Below are positions 21,721-32,499 of a DNA stretch of 64,000 nt, piece after piece. Numbering within the stretch: the stretch's first letter is position 1; each line of letters begins with the position of its first letter. Both the position numbers and the translations under genes were made by a program. Below the pieces are notes generated by a model. That model worked only from the letters and a program-made list of their open reading frames with translations. It ran no database searches and was not told the origin of the DNA. The DNA comes from Escallonia rubra (Eukaryota > Streptophyta > Magnoliopsida > Escalloniales > Escalloniaceae), in NCBI GenBank assembly GCA_033065855.1, contig JAVXUO010001122.1, positions 62,001 through 126,000 of the forward strand, in the 5' to 3' direction.

Positions 21721-23449
21721 CTTTTAACATCCCATGGGGTACGTGAGGAAGTAACAAGTTGCTGTAACACGCTGGGTCTTAGTGTAAGGCGAGACTCAGG
21801 GTAGTTACTTCATTCCCTTGCAAGGGCTCAAGGAATTAATGTGTTGGCCGCCAATGGCTCATTGTCTGTGCACCTAGAGCAAGAGTAGCGAAGCTCTTCC
21901 GAAAAGACGGGGTATGTCTAACTCAAGTCGCAGTCTTAATTTAGGGTTAACTTTATATGAACAAGGAAAAAGCAAGAAAAATCGTAGTTTACTCTATATT
22001 ACCCAATATAAGTTCTAATTACACGAAATCGGAGATTTAGGTGCAGAGACTAAATTATACGAAGGGAAGGTGTTAGACACACCATTATACACTAATGGTC
22101 TCTAACTTATTTGAAAATGGATCAGAATAAGTGGCGAGTTCAAGGAAAATAAGCTTTTATTGGTAAGTATACTACCAAAAAATTGCTTCACATGGAAGAC
22201 CTAGGGCATGGATAGTTTGAAAGACAAAATATGAGATAAGGGAAGCCATCCCAAGTAATGAAAACCATGCAAAAACACACAAAACATACATCAAAGATAA
22301 TTTTGGTTTGAACTCAACAAACTAGGGTCGAGTGACCTAAGTACTCGATCAGATAAATTGGGATCAAAACCACGTAGTTCTGATCGACCTTGTAGGACCT
22401 GACCTAAATTTCAGCCTGTGTTCCTAGAGACCTAAGTTAGCTTAACACTTCAAATTGTTTTAGAATTTTAATTAGAAGAGAATTCTAAACCTAGTAGGAT
22501 TCTGGTTCTAATAAAATTCTACTCCTATTAGACTTTTTGTCTTGGCCAACTTCTTTCGGTGACAACTCTTTTCTGATTTGATCTTATTATTGCAGACCGA
22601 AATATGGTCGTGGGGGAGAGGGAAATCTAATTCTAGACTCTCTAATCTAATATGGAAATAAAAGACACTAAAAGAAGGGTACCTTTGCCTGATCGCATGG
22701 ATCGATCTGGGTCAAAAACCAAGAAAAAGATTCAACTTCTTCTGTAAAGTTGTAGTTCTTGAAAAAATATACAATTTATTTTGGGCCTGAAGAAAACCTT
22801 TAATGGGTTCTACTTCTTTTAGAAAAGTTGTAACTCTTGAAAAATACACGATTTAACCTTTTGAATCGCCTAAATCAGATATTGTACTTAAAAGTTAGAG
22901 CTGGTCGAAATTAAGGTACGTGCAGGACATATGAAGTTAAGGTTTCTGGTCTAATGACCTTTCTCTTGAGGGTTTTGTCTTTCCAACTGTCTGAACCTTT
23001 TGGAGTAGTCAGAAGGTCCTTTTACAGAGGTCTCGAGGTAGTAGAAATATAAGAGACCATTTGGTCGTCCTTATGACTTTCACAAGATAAAACTAAAATA
23101 GGCCAAAAGGTCGAAATTGACATTTCCAGTCGGTCATTTAATTCCACTTATTTACGAAATGGTTCTTTCGAAAACTGGCTGGTATCCTTCCTCAATTGAT
23201 GTACATTTAAACCAACTTTAGAGATAATAAACCACATGCGATTAATCTTCATAGGATCAAACTTCTAAACTAATCCAAATCAAGAACTAGACTCATACTT
23301 TATCTGGAATTTGACCTGGGTTTAGCCCAAACTAAGTGGACTGGACCTCCTAAAATGGTCTAATAAAATTGGACTAAAAGCCCTTCGGTGAGGGAGTTTG
23401 CATATGAGTGAAAAAAAAAATTGGTTGCTTTATAAGTTGTAGGAATCTT
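21721..23449. other. degraded repeat-like DNA, possibly gypsy-derived
   Basis: No gene. Around 22058-22085 the words 'acgaagggaaggtgttagacacacc' resemble a sequence common in Tat/Ogre-type gypsy elements of dicots. A second line of support is that minisatellite arrays follow directly. No LTR pair, primer site or coding domain could be found, so the assignment is weak. Confidence 0.25.
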
Positions 23450-23717
23450 CCTCCGACCTCGCATATAATAAAAATTAATAGTCGCTAAATATTTCTAGTG
23501 ACTTTCTGCTAACACTTTCAGCGACGATTCTTAGAAGCATTTTTTTAGCGTCATAAAATAAGTCACTAGAAACATTTGGAGATCATTAATTGTCTCTATA
23601 TGAGAGGGAGAAGGAGGGGGGGGGGGGGGGAGGGGAAGATTCCTCTAACTCGGGTAGCAGCCAAAAAAATTTCATGAGCAAGTGGTACTGCAAACAACAT
23701 ATTGTTGTAGTAAAAAA
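23450..23717. mobile_element. possible CACTA-like end fragment
   Basis: The sequence holds repeated 'tcgcta', 'agcgac' and 'gtcactag' words in both orientations. It then has a G run (23617-23631) and ends near 23700-23713 with 'attgttgtagta', the complement of a TACTACAACAAT terminus. No opposite end or target duplication was seen. Confidence 0.3.
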
Positions 23718-23929
23718 AAAGTACAGTAAAGACCACAAGATCTATGACAGATGCGAAGATTAACACAGATATGAGGTTGGACCTTTATAAGGCTTCCCAT
23801 GTATGCCATGAAAAGGATTTAGACCAAGGTAGTTCGAATAACTGGATGAATATATCGCTCGAAGCTGGAGCAAATGGTAATGCTGATTGGTCATCGAGAA
23901 AAATCAAGCAAAAAATGAGATTGATCTTA

Positions 23930-25245
23930 ATTTGGAGCCAAAGCCAAGTACTCGTAAAAGCGCTCGGTCGCCGATAAAGGCACATTCCTAGAATCCGGAG
24001 CCAACACTAACATCGGTTGGTGGTCACGAATACTAAAAAAGGAACAAAATTCATATGGAGCTGGAACCAACGAAGTATGGAAGCGGCTGGTTACCAGACA
24101 AAAGGCGCACATTCAGAAGTTGGAGCTAACGACGCGTAGGGTTACTGGGGCATATGGTTAATAGCTGGAGCTAACAACACATGAAAGCTGGTGGTCCCTT
24201 AGACATATATGAATATGGTGAAACTTAAAGCCAGAGACAACACTGCGTGAAAGCCACCAATTGCTTAGTCGTGCCTATAAATCATATCTAAAAGCCGAAA
24301 CCAACAAGGAGTGAAATCAGCTGGTCATTTAGACACATCAGACATATGACTAAGAGCTGGAGCCAACAATACTTGACAACAGCTGGTTGCTCAGTTACAT
24401 GTGCGACAACGAGCCTAAAAGTCGGAGCCAACAAAGCGTGAAAGCAGCTAGTCACTTAGGAACATTGGAGACTCCTGTCTATGAGCCGGAGGCAACAATA
24501 ATAATGATTGGTCGCTTAGGCATAAGGCAAACTTTAGTTGAAAGAGCCAACAACTCGATCATGTTGGTCGTTTAGGGATAGTATTAAGGTCATCTCCAAA
24601 AGCCGAAGCCAATATTTTCAACAATTGGTATATCTAGATACCAAAGCCAACAGCTCGATCATGTTGGTCGCCAGCAAAGCACACACCCTTAGATGACGGA
24701 GCCAACAACTGGATCGTGTTGGTTGTTTAGGAGTATGAAGACATTCATAATAAAGAGCCGGAGCTAATAGCCTGGTCGCGTTGGTTGCTTAATCACAAGG
24801 CAAAAGCATATCCGGATGCTAGACCAACAGCTCGATCCTGTTGCTCGTCTAGACATATTGGGAATAGCAAACATAAAAGTTGGAGCCAACAATGTATGAA
24901 TACGGTTGGTAGCTTAGGAAAAACGGGAACTTAAATCTAAGAGCCAGAGCCAATAACGCGTAAAAGTGGCTGGTCCTGAAAGAATTATATTTAGAAGTCG
25001 GAGCAACAATGCGTGACAACAGCTGGTCATATAGAGATACTGGTCACATGACTAAGAGCCGGAGCTAAAACGCATCAAAGTAGCTGGTAACTTAGTCACA
25101 TAGGAAACAACAAATCTAAGAGCCAGAGCCAACAACGCATGAAAGCAGCTGGCCTCTTAAGAACACTGAGTAGTTATATCTAACCGGAGCCAACAAATGT
25201 GAAAGCGAGTAGTCGCTTAAAATAGCCACTTAACATGCAAGGTCA
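23930..25245. repeat. diverged ~60-65 bp minisatellite array
   Basis: About twenty imperfect head-to-tail units run through this stretch. The basic unit is 'aagagccggagccaacaa' followed by either 'gcgtgaaagcagctggtcgcttag' or 'ctcgatcatgttggtcgtttag', and a variable tail. The second subtype clusters in the middle (about 24540-24850), and the first subtype flanks it on both sides. Divergence is high, so the array is old. No ORF runs through it. Confidence 0.75.
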
Positions 25246-25387
25246 AAACATAGTCAAAAGAGCCACTCAGAGTTGAAGCCAAAAGTGTCGAATGACAGTT
25301 GGCTGGCCGTTTTGTGACGGAGCAAGATAGGACGACTTTCTTCTAGAGTTGAGAAGGATATGAATGGGGCTGAAAAAGTCACATCAA

Positions 25388-25391
<4 letters not shown>

Positions 25392-25470
<79 letters not shown>
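25392..25470. repeat. compound (AC)n(AT)n microsatellite
   Basis: About 24 CA/AC dinucleotides (25392-25440) are followed directly by 15 AT dinucleotides (25441-25470). The tract abuts the left end of the long-TIR element. Its mirror image, (TA)n(TG)n, lies beyond the right end at 27001-27029. Confidence 0.95.
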
Positions 25471-25471
<1 letters not shown>

Positions 25472-25472
<1 letters not shown>

Positions 25473-26921
25473 AGATCTAATTTTTTAAAACACCTTTTTC
25501 CCGTCCGCTACATTATGTAGCGGACTGCACTTTTTACCATTATATCCCTCGTCTGACTGACTGTCCGCTACACTATGTAGCGGATAGTGAAACCGATGAT
25601 ACTAACGGCTGCAGATATCTAAACTTAGTTAAATGATCACAATGCCAGATGAGTACTGTTATCAACATACTCTAGTTTCAACTCTAAGTTGCCCCTCACT
25701 CATTTCTCGTTCCCAGTATAAAAATGGCCAAGTAATAGCAGCATAAGAAGAATAATATTGTCCCATACTTGCTTCCTTTCCAATTTAGTACAGTTTCAAA
25801 AATTAACAAGCCACATTGTTCATTAGCCCTTATTTTAGGAAATGAACCACATATGTATATAGGGAAGTAAATGATTTTGCGGTTCATCAACCTCCGTATG
25901 AAGGAAATGAATGAAATCCTAAGGATTGCAGTCCGCTCGTAAACAAGAACCGAGAATAGCAAACCTTCTTGATGGGTTAAAGTGGGGTCGCGAGAGAGCA
26001 GAGTGTACTGCCCTGCCATTTTGGAACCATCCACCCGCAGCTAACCCACGAACCCTGAACTGCTTCGCAAACTTAGCTGGCAGCTGCTCCTCTACAACTA
26101 CCTTTCACCCAACATGTTCCACGGAGAACTACCTTTGGTCCCCCAAACTGACTGGGTCTTACTCTAAATAGTTCAGCTACTCAGCCTCAAAGGCGATGAA
26201 GCAGGCTCAAGGCCCATCTTATTAGAATACGCCGAGCTTGAAGATTACAATGTCGAGTGAGATAATGGACCACTTCTTACTGTAATTAAATTAAACAAGA
26301 TAGTACTATACAGTTAAACCTGAGATTCGATGAGTCCAAAAGGGATGATAGAATATCTTCATCACCTTTCCTCTATTGATTCTCAAACCCATTACACTCA
26401 GACCCATCAAATCTGGTGCTTGGTCTAGTGGGCGGTGGTGCTTGGTCTGGTGGTGGCGACGACAAGAAAAAAGAGAAAGAGAGAGAGAGAGAGCCTCGTG
26501 GACTCAAACCCATCAGATCTGGTGCTTGGTCTGGTTGGCGGTGGTGCTTGGTCTGGTGGCGATGGCGGCCAGAGAAAAGAGAGAGAGAGAGAGAGCCTCG
26601 GGGACTCAAACCCATTCAAACCCATCAGATCAGACCTGGTGCTTGGTCTGGTGGCGGCGACTGCCAGAGAGAAAAGAGAGAGAGAGAGCCTCGACCAAAG
26701 AAAAGAGAGAGAAACCCATTGAAAGTGAAATGAATGTGTTTCTCTGGGTTAGTTTGCAGATATGCCATTTTCTTTATTATGTTCGGTACATTATGTAGCG
26801 GACAAACACTTTAGCTACACCAACCAATTACGCAAGGCAGACGAGGGGTATAATGGTAAAAAATACCGTCCGTTACATAATGTATTGGACGGAGAAAAAA
26901 TGTTTTAAAATTTTAGATACG
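25472..26921. mobile_element. long-TIR element with palindromic arms, 1.45 kb
   Basis: The first ~90 bp (agatctaa-tttttaaaaca, then ccgtccgctacattatgtag, then tttttaccattatatccctc, then gtctg) recur in reverse complement at the right end (26829-26920). This gives two long arms. Each arm holds two copies of a 23-bp palindrome of the form GTCCGCTACAT-T-ATGTAGCGGAC: 25503-25525 and 25563-25585 on the left, 26781-26803 and 26868-26890 on the right. Between them lie about 700 bp of other DNA and a purine-rich ~108-bp tandem repeat. No transposase is encoded. The architecture fits a Mutator-like or foldback non-autonomous element; target duplications could not be read. Confidence 0.65.
26395..26710. 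repeat. ~108-bp tandem repeat inside the long-TIR element
   Basis: Three head-to-tail units each contain 'acccatca-atctggtgcttgg', 'tctggtggcg' and a long (GA)n run ending 'gcctcg-ggactcaaa'. Starts are near 26400, 26508 and 26615. Several overlapping ORFs on both strands here are products of the repeat and are not genes. Confidence 0.85.
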
Positions 26922-27000
26922 GCCCATCCATTGGGCCAGATGGACAGTCAGATCGCGCAGGCAACTTAGACGAAGTTGCGCGCGGGGTCAACGGATCAAC

Positions 27001-27029
27001 TATATATATATGTGTGTGTGTGTGTGTGT
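27001..27029. repeat. (TA)n(TG)n microsatellite
   Basis: Five TA dinucleotides are followed by about nine TG dinucleotides. In orientation this is the mirror image of the compound microsatellite at 25392-25470 on the other side of the long-TIR element. Confidence 0.95.
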
Positions 27030-27109
27030 TTGTGGTTTAACTTTTGAAACTCTTTTGAAAGCTGGGGGGAGGTAGTAAAATACTAAGAACTAGGCTTCGT
27101 CGAACAAAT

Positions 27110-27715
27110 ATAGTATCCTGACTTTTAGGAAAGGGGAATCACATGGAGACCCTAGACAGAAATTGCATGCAGATAAAACTGACCATGCAACTACATAAAG
27201 ACAAATAACATCACGACTTTTAAGATAAAGGAATCACAAGGAGCCCCCGATTATATGCATGCAGACGAAACTGAGCCCCTAGACAAAAGTACATGCAGAC
27301 GATATTGACCATGCAATAAACTAGATAAATGGCGACATGCACTATCATGACTGTCAGGAAAAAAGGAACCACAAGGAACCCCTAGGTAAAAGGCACAGAG
27401 ACAAACACTATTACAACTGTCAGGAAATGGGAGTCACATGAAGCTCTTAGGATCAATGCATGTAGATGATATTGATCATGCAATGATTGGATAAGAACAG
27501 TCATTACTGACTGTCAAGAGAGAAGAATCACATGGAGCCCCTAGACAAAACTAAGATGCATAGAGACGGTCACTATCCTAATTGTCATGAGAGAGAACTC
27601 ACACGGAGGCCCTCGATAAAATGCATGCAGACAAAACTGACCATCCAATAGACTGGATAAAGACAGACAATATCATGACTGCCAGGAGCGGAGAACCGCA
27701 TGTAGCCCTTTGAGG
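27110..27715. repeat. second minisatellite array, units up to ~115 bp
   Basis: About seven units share 'ggaatcacatggagcccctagacaaaa', 'tgcatgcagacgaaactgacc', 'atgcaatagactggataaagac' and 'actatcatgactgtcaggaa'. Starts lie near 27136, 27230, 27366, 27430, 27525, 27596 and 27700. Spacing varies because some units lack the middle. The unit is unrelated in sequence to the 23.9-25.2 kb array. Confidence 0.75.
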
Positions 27716-29307
27716 AAATAGATAAAGAACCTATAATGAAGACTATATCCTTTTACAATTTGAAAGATATATGATTTGAAAATAAATTTGATTGCTCAAT
27801 AAGATAAATCAACAAATCACGACAAGATTTATTCTCTTTTCTTTTGCACAAATCATTTTGTCATTGGAATTCAATGTAATTGTACCCCTTTCATCGACAA
27901 GTCATTCTCTACCCAATGAGGGGTTGATAATTGGAGTTTTTGATATAAAAAAAACCCTCAAATTACTTATCATTACATGTCATTCAAATTTACAAAAAAT
28001 GTTACTTCTTAACTTAACCACATAAGTTTAAATCCTCAAGTCTACCACGAGAAGGTTGGGCACAAAGTGGGTCGTGAGGATGTGGGTGCATGAGCTATAA
28101 GGCTGATGTATATGCTACGTGGCTGTATAAGCTATGAGGCTAATTTGATCTTGGCACATGATTAGCCAAAATTCAATATATATGGTTAGGCTGAGAAAAG
28201 GATATGACTATTAAGTGTGTGATAGAAAAGTCACAAGGTGCGAGATATAGTCATAATGCTTCTCATATTATCACCGAGCACGTGGCATACTGGGCAAAAA
28301 TATGGCATGCAAGGTATTTCATGAAATTTAATGGGTCATCGACAGGCGAATGAGAGGTGAACACGTCAAGTTCAGAGAATCGGGAACCAAAGAGTCATTA
28401 AACAAGCCATAGGGATGTGACCATGTTGCTACATAACAAGATCAAAATGTGCATAGACATATTACTTCTCTTTTTCAATCTTTTAATTTTTACTTTTTTT
28501 ACCTTATAAAATGTAGAAGAGAATTTGACTCCCTTAAACAAGCATAACCTCAAGGACACTTTATATATGGTACAAAGTGTTGGCTAAGAAAGGGATGGTA
28601 ATAAAACTCAAAAAGCCAACATAATATAAAAGCCCCTAGTGTGTGCCCAGGGACATCGAGCCTAAGTAGTGACTAAGCTGCTTACGTATCCCCATTAAGA
28701 GAAACAGGTCTGACATATTTCAAACCATGGAACATGCTGGTTATGTCTTCCTCAAACTTGATCAAAGTCAAATCGATGTGTCAAATCTTGACAATCATTC
28801 TTCAACCCCGCCAATAAGAAATTTTTTTTTCTAACATTTCTTCTTCTTCCTTATATATTCTACTTATCTCAAGTAGTCATCAAGATTAAAATCATCTCAT
28901 ATGTTATCAAGAGTTTGGTTCATATAAGAAAGAACTCTTTCATGTTAAATTGACTTTGCAGCAATAGGTAGGACACGCATACACAAAAAAGACTTACCCA
29001 CCCCTAGGTTAGGATTATAAGCTTCCATAAAGAAAGGCTAAACTGTTTAGGCTCAATGGGCTAGCGAGTACAATTATTGAGCACAATCTATAAAGGATGA
29101 TATCGGTGACCAACCGATGGCCTCAAATCGCAGAACATGTCATTTTAAGAAAGACTCGTGCAAACCTACATTCTTATGAGGTTTTTTTTCGTGCCCCGAA
29201 TTCTGTCTACACCGCCATTTTCAGGGTTTTTAGCCTGGCATGAGCTCTTTTTTCTAAGATAAATGGTCCATGCTAGGAGAGAGCAAGTGAGCTTTAAAAA
29301 GAGAAAA
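27716..29307. other. degraded repeat-like DNA, no gene seen
   Basis: AT-rich with short internal echoes ('gctataaggctgatgtatatgctacgtggctgtataagctatgaggct' type words near 28090-28140). No coding domain. ORFs at 27792 and 29166 have no recognisable product. Confidence 0.35.
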
Positions 29308-30188
29308 ATGTGCTTGTCACATACAATTTTGGCATGGGCATATCTGCCAATTCCCAACCCCATCTCCCCCCTATCTCACTGTGTTAGCTTCCTCTGCTTC
29401 TTCACACCCATTAACTATGGTCTTTGGAACAAAAAAATAGAATTATTGTTTATCACTGTTGGTTTTCTTCCACTTAATTCCTACGGGTTAGAGGTGCAGC
29501 ACATCAAAGGGTTGTTTGGCTAAGAAACAAGTAGAAAGATGCAAAAAGATGCTTCAGTGCTCATCATCACTTATACCTCTAGCCACATGCATCCAGACCC
29601 AGACCTTTCCACCACGAACTTGACCAAAAAAGAGCCTAGTAGAGAGCCTCAAACCTAACTTAGGAATATTCAACCCCCCATTGCCCAAAACAAGAACAAG
29701 TACAAGAAGAAATATAAGATCGGCGACAAGAGGCAAAAGATGCAACGGAAAATAGTTTTCACTACTCCCAATCTCCATTCAATAGCTCTCAAGACATGAT
29801 TATCAATCAAGAAAAGAACCCTTTCCCGGAGAACCTAGAGAATATCCTGTTTGATGAAAAGCCCCTCTTATATCCTCATCTTATCACCTTCTCAGCGCCC
29901 AAATCAGAAGAATATGACTTTTATGATGAGCTTGGAGAACTATCGACATCTTCATCCTTCACAGGCTTTATGAGGGGTAATTTCTTTGAGGTCAAGCTTA
30001 TTGTTCACTTATCTTGATGTAAGTGTTGATGTTCATATAGTATCTACCCACTACTAGAAATTGCTTGCATTTCTCATGATATTGAGTGAGAGAGAGAGGG
30101 GGGGAGAGAGGGAGGGAGGGAGAGAGGGGAGATGGGGGTGGGAATTGACAGATATGCCCATGCTACAGTTGCATGTGACAAGCACATG
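29308..30188. repeat. inverted repeat pair, arms of ~80-105 bp
   Basis: 29308-29385 reads 'tgtgcttgtcacat', 'gcatgggcatatctg' and 'caattccca-ccccatctcccc'. The reverse complement of 30083-30188 gives the same series, with longer pyrimidine/GA runs in the right arm. The arms bracket about 700 bp. They could be the ends of an old TIR element or two inverted copies of a small element; no target duplications were found. Confidence 0.6.
29796..30017 (+). CDS. hypothetical 73-aa ORF, possible gene fragment
   Basis: An ORF of 73 codons lies between the inverted arms. Its composition looks somewhat protein-like (acidic, with the stretch SEEYDFYDELGELSTSSSF), but there is no recognisable domain, signal peptide or membrane segment. 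The context is repeat-rich and no promoter is seen. It may be a remnant of a captured or degraded exon, or a chance frame. Confidence 0.15.
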   Translation: MIINQEKNPFPENLENILFDEKPLLYPHLITFSAPKSEEYDFYDELGELSTSSSFTGFMRGNFFEVKLIVHLS

Positions 30189-30349
30189 CAAAAGTAACGA
30201 ATTTTAAACGGACTTCTAATTTTGGACTCGTTTGCAATGATTTTGTTAAGGATCGGAGACATTATTGCAAAAGTTGTAAATACGAGGAGCAAACTGTGAA
30301 AATGAGTAAACCACATGGTACAATTTTGTATTTAACTCTTAATATAATG

Positions 30350-30698
30350 GGGTAATACATCACCCACACCACCAATCATGGATAAGATGAAAGTGGGATT
30401 GATTATGAGCTCTGAGGGACCCGAGCCAAGCCCAAGCCTGAAGTGATTTCAAGTTGAGCTTGGGCAACATTAAGCTCGACCCATTGTAAGTTTGTTCTAA
30501 ACATTTGCCGAATAGATGCAAATGGTCTTACAAAGACATGTTGGCCATTATTACGTCCCAATCCAATTGAAATTCCATTATAGGATAAATATGTTAAAAG
30601 AAAATTTGCAATTATGATTTCTCTATATAACTTTTAAAAAAATCAAAATACTATGGATTCGTTTTGTAACTTTTGTAATTAACTAAAAAGTTGGTGAA
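30350..30698. repeat. first unit of ~775-bp tandem array, split by LINE
   Basis: This holds the 3-prime part of an array unit: 'gagctctgagg', 'cattaagctcg', 'gcaaatggtcttacaaagacatgttgg', then 'aactaaaaagttggtgaa'. Removing the LINE at 30699-38344 joins it directly to the continuation at 38345 ('agttggtgaagtcaaaaggaaatg'). Confidence 0.75.
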
Positions 30699-31080
30699 AA
30701 CGAGAGAAGCACAATATGTGTCAGAATCTCTCTCGCCTTTACCTTTATTGTTCATCATCTGCTTGTTTCACCCTTTCAAACATATTCCTTCTACTTTAAC
30801 GCTTGCGTACTGAATCTTTTTACTTTCTTTCCCTCCTTTCTATGGAAAGCTACTTTTGGTCCTTTCTGTTTACACTTCTTGTGCTTTGTACTATCTATCA
30901 CTGTGAGATCTTGTACTTACCCACCACCTACTTTTAAACTCTTTCTTCCAACTTTCCCCTTTTAGAAAGTTCTCTTCTCTCAGGTTGTTGTTTCCCTATG
31001 CTTTTATTGTCTTTATTGCTGGGTGAGGACAGACAAACTTTCCTATATATATATATATCTATTTTTTGTCGTCAAACCCC

Positions 31081-32490
31081 ATGGCAGATCCCTTTCACAA
31101 TGATATGAACATTTACGAGGACAACAACTTGGACTTACGCACCTTTATGATACCTCTGAATCCACAACTTGTTCATAACGCACGTGAGGACAAGGACATA
31201 AAGCTCATAGGAAAATTTATAGATTCCCGCTCTATTTCTCAGAAGAAAATCCAAAAAAGGGTGCGTGAATGCTGGTTTTTACAGGGACCGGTTCATGTCA
31301 AAAAAATGCCCAATGTGTTCCTATTTCAGTTTACCATAATATCAGATGCATTGCTTATCCTTAACAATGGACCTTGGAATTTCAATGGAGCTTGGCTTCT
31401 TCTCCAACCCTGGTTTGCTCATGTAATATATGCCACGGTCCAATTTCCTACAGTTGATCTGTGGATGCTGGTTAGTAATATTCCAAGTGATTATTATCAT
31501 TTCTCTTTGGCTGAACGTATTGGATGGGCATCGGGTACACTTTTGGAGGTTGATTGGTCGGAGAAAAGAGTTTCAAATGCAGATTATTTCAGAATTAAGG
31601 TAAGGGTGTTCGTGGATCTATCATTACTCTCTGCCATTTTTATTACTCTTTTTGATGGAGCAGGATGGTTGATTCTTCGACGTACTTATGAGAGGGTTTT
31701 CATCTCCTGTCACCGATGTGGTTGTATTGGCCATGAGAACATTAAGTGTAAGGCTTCACCGGTGGATGTAGTGGAAATGCTATCTAAACGGAACGTTATG
31801 TTACCTGCCCCTGATGTTTTTGCTACCCACTACCTCAATAACTACCCAATGTATGCTAACTCGTTGCGGTCACTACCAAATTTGGACTGGAACAGGTCAT
31901 CTAGGATAGTGATCTCCTCCGATGATGAGGGTATTCACCTCACCCATTTGTTTGACTTTTTCTCACCTGCCCCATCAGTTGTATCTAGCGATGACATTAG
32001 CTCTGAAACGGCTTTGAACTCCTTTCACTCTGCCGCTGGTACGGAGGAAGGTGACTTTGAAAACGAAGATCAAAACCTATCTCGTGACTCGACGGGGATG
32101 CAAATGGAAGAAGGAAATCTGGGGAAAAATGATGGTGTTGTCGAGGGCTTATATGTTGTTGACCCAGCTGAGAACCAAATCCCTGAAGATGCTGGAATAC
32201 TTTCGATTGAAGAATTCGCACCATTGCCGATAAATTTTTTTGATGGCATCAGAGAAGATGTGATCATGGAAGATGCGTTCCCAGTGCAATCGAATGATAA
32301 CTCTAGCTCTGACATGGATGAAAATGACCGGGAAGTGATCACCATTTCTGATACTGAGGAAGATCTCTCGTCGGAAGCTGAAGAAAATTTGGTTTATGAA
32401 ATACTAGTTTTTTCTGACGAAATAGTGGAGTCGGTTAGCATGCTGATGCCGGTGATGGGGCCGGTGTGCCGGAGTAGCCCGGATTTGTAA
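31081..32490 (+). CDS. LINE ORF1 protein (DUF4283-like, CCHC zinc knuckle)
   Basis: A 469-aa protein from the ATG at 31081; a longer frame from 31066 would need a TTG start. Residues about 35-190 resemble the DUF4283 domain of plant L1 ORF1 (IGKFIDSR, WFLQGPVHVKKM, LLILNNGPWNFNGAWLLLQPW). The CCHC knuckle CHRCGCIGHENIKC is at about 210-223 with the spacing C-X2-C-X4-H-X4-C. The rest (about 270-469) is acidic, serine-rich and low in predicted structure. In L1 elements ORF1 binds element RNA and acts as a chaperone in the ribonucleoprotein. The frame is uninterrupted, although plant L1 ORF1 can be longer, so the stop at 32490 may be premature: the spacer that follows holds ORF1-style sequence up to ORF2. 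Confidence 0.85.
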   Translation: MADPFHNDMNIYEDNNLDLRTFMIPLNPQLVHNAREDKDIKLIGKFIDSRSISQKKIQKRVRECWFLQGPVHVKKMPNVFLFQFTIISDALLILNNGPWNFNGAWLLLQPWFAHVIYATVQFPTVDLWMLVSNIPSDYYHFSLAERIGWASGTLLEVDWSEKRVSNADYFRIKVRVFVDLSLLSAIFITLFDGAGWLILRRTYERVFISCHRCGCIGHENIKCKASPVDVVEMLSKRNVMLPAPDVFATHYLNNYPMYANSLRSLPNLDWNRSSRIVISSDDEGIHLTHLFDFFSPAPSVVSSDDISSETALNSFHSAAGTEEGDFENEDQNLSRDSTGMQMEEGNLGKNDGVVEGLYVVDPAENQIPEDAGILSIEEFAPLPINFFDGIREDVIMEDAFPVQSNDNSSSDMDENDREVITISDTEEDLSSEAEENLVYEILVFSDEIVESVSMLMPVMGPVCRSSPDL

Positions 32491-32499
32491 TCATTTCTT

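Noticed and set aside
26373-26798. ORFs of up to 140 codons in the palindrome-bracketed element
   Set aside because: Five overlapping frames on both strands track a ~108-bp repeat with GA runs.
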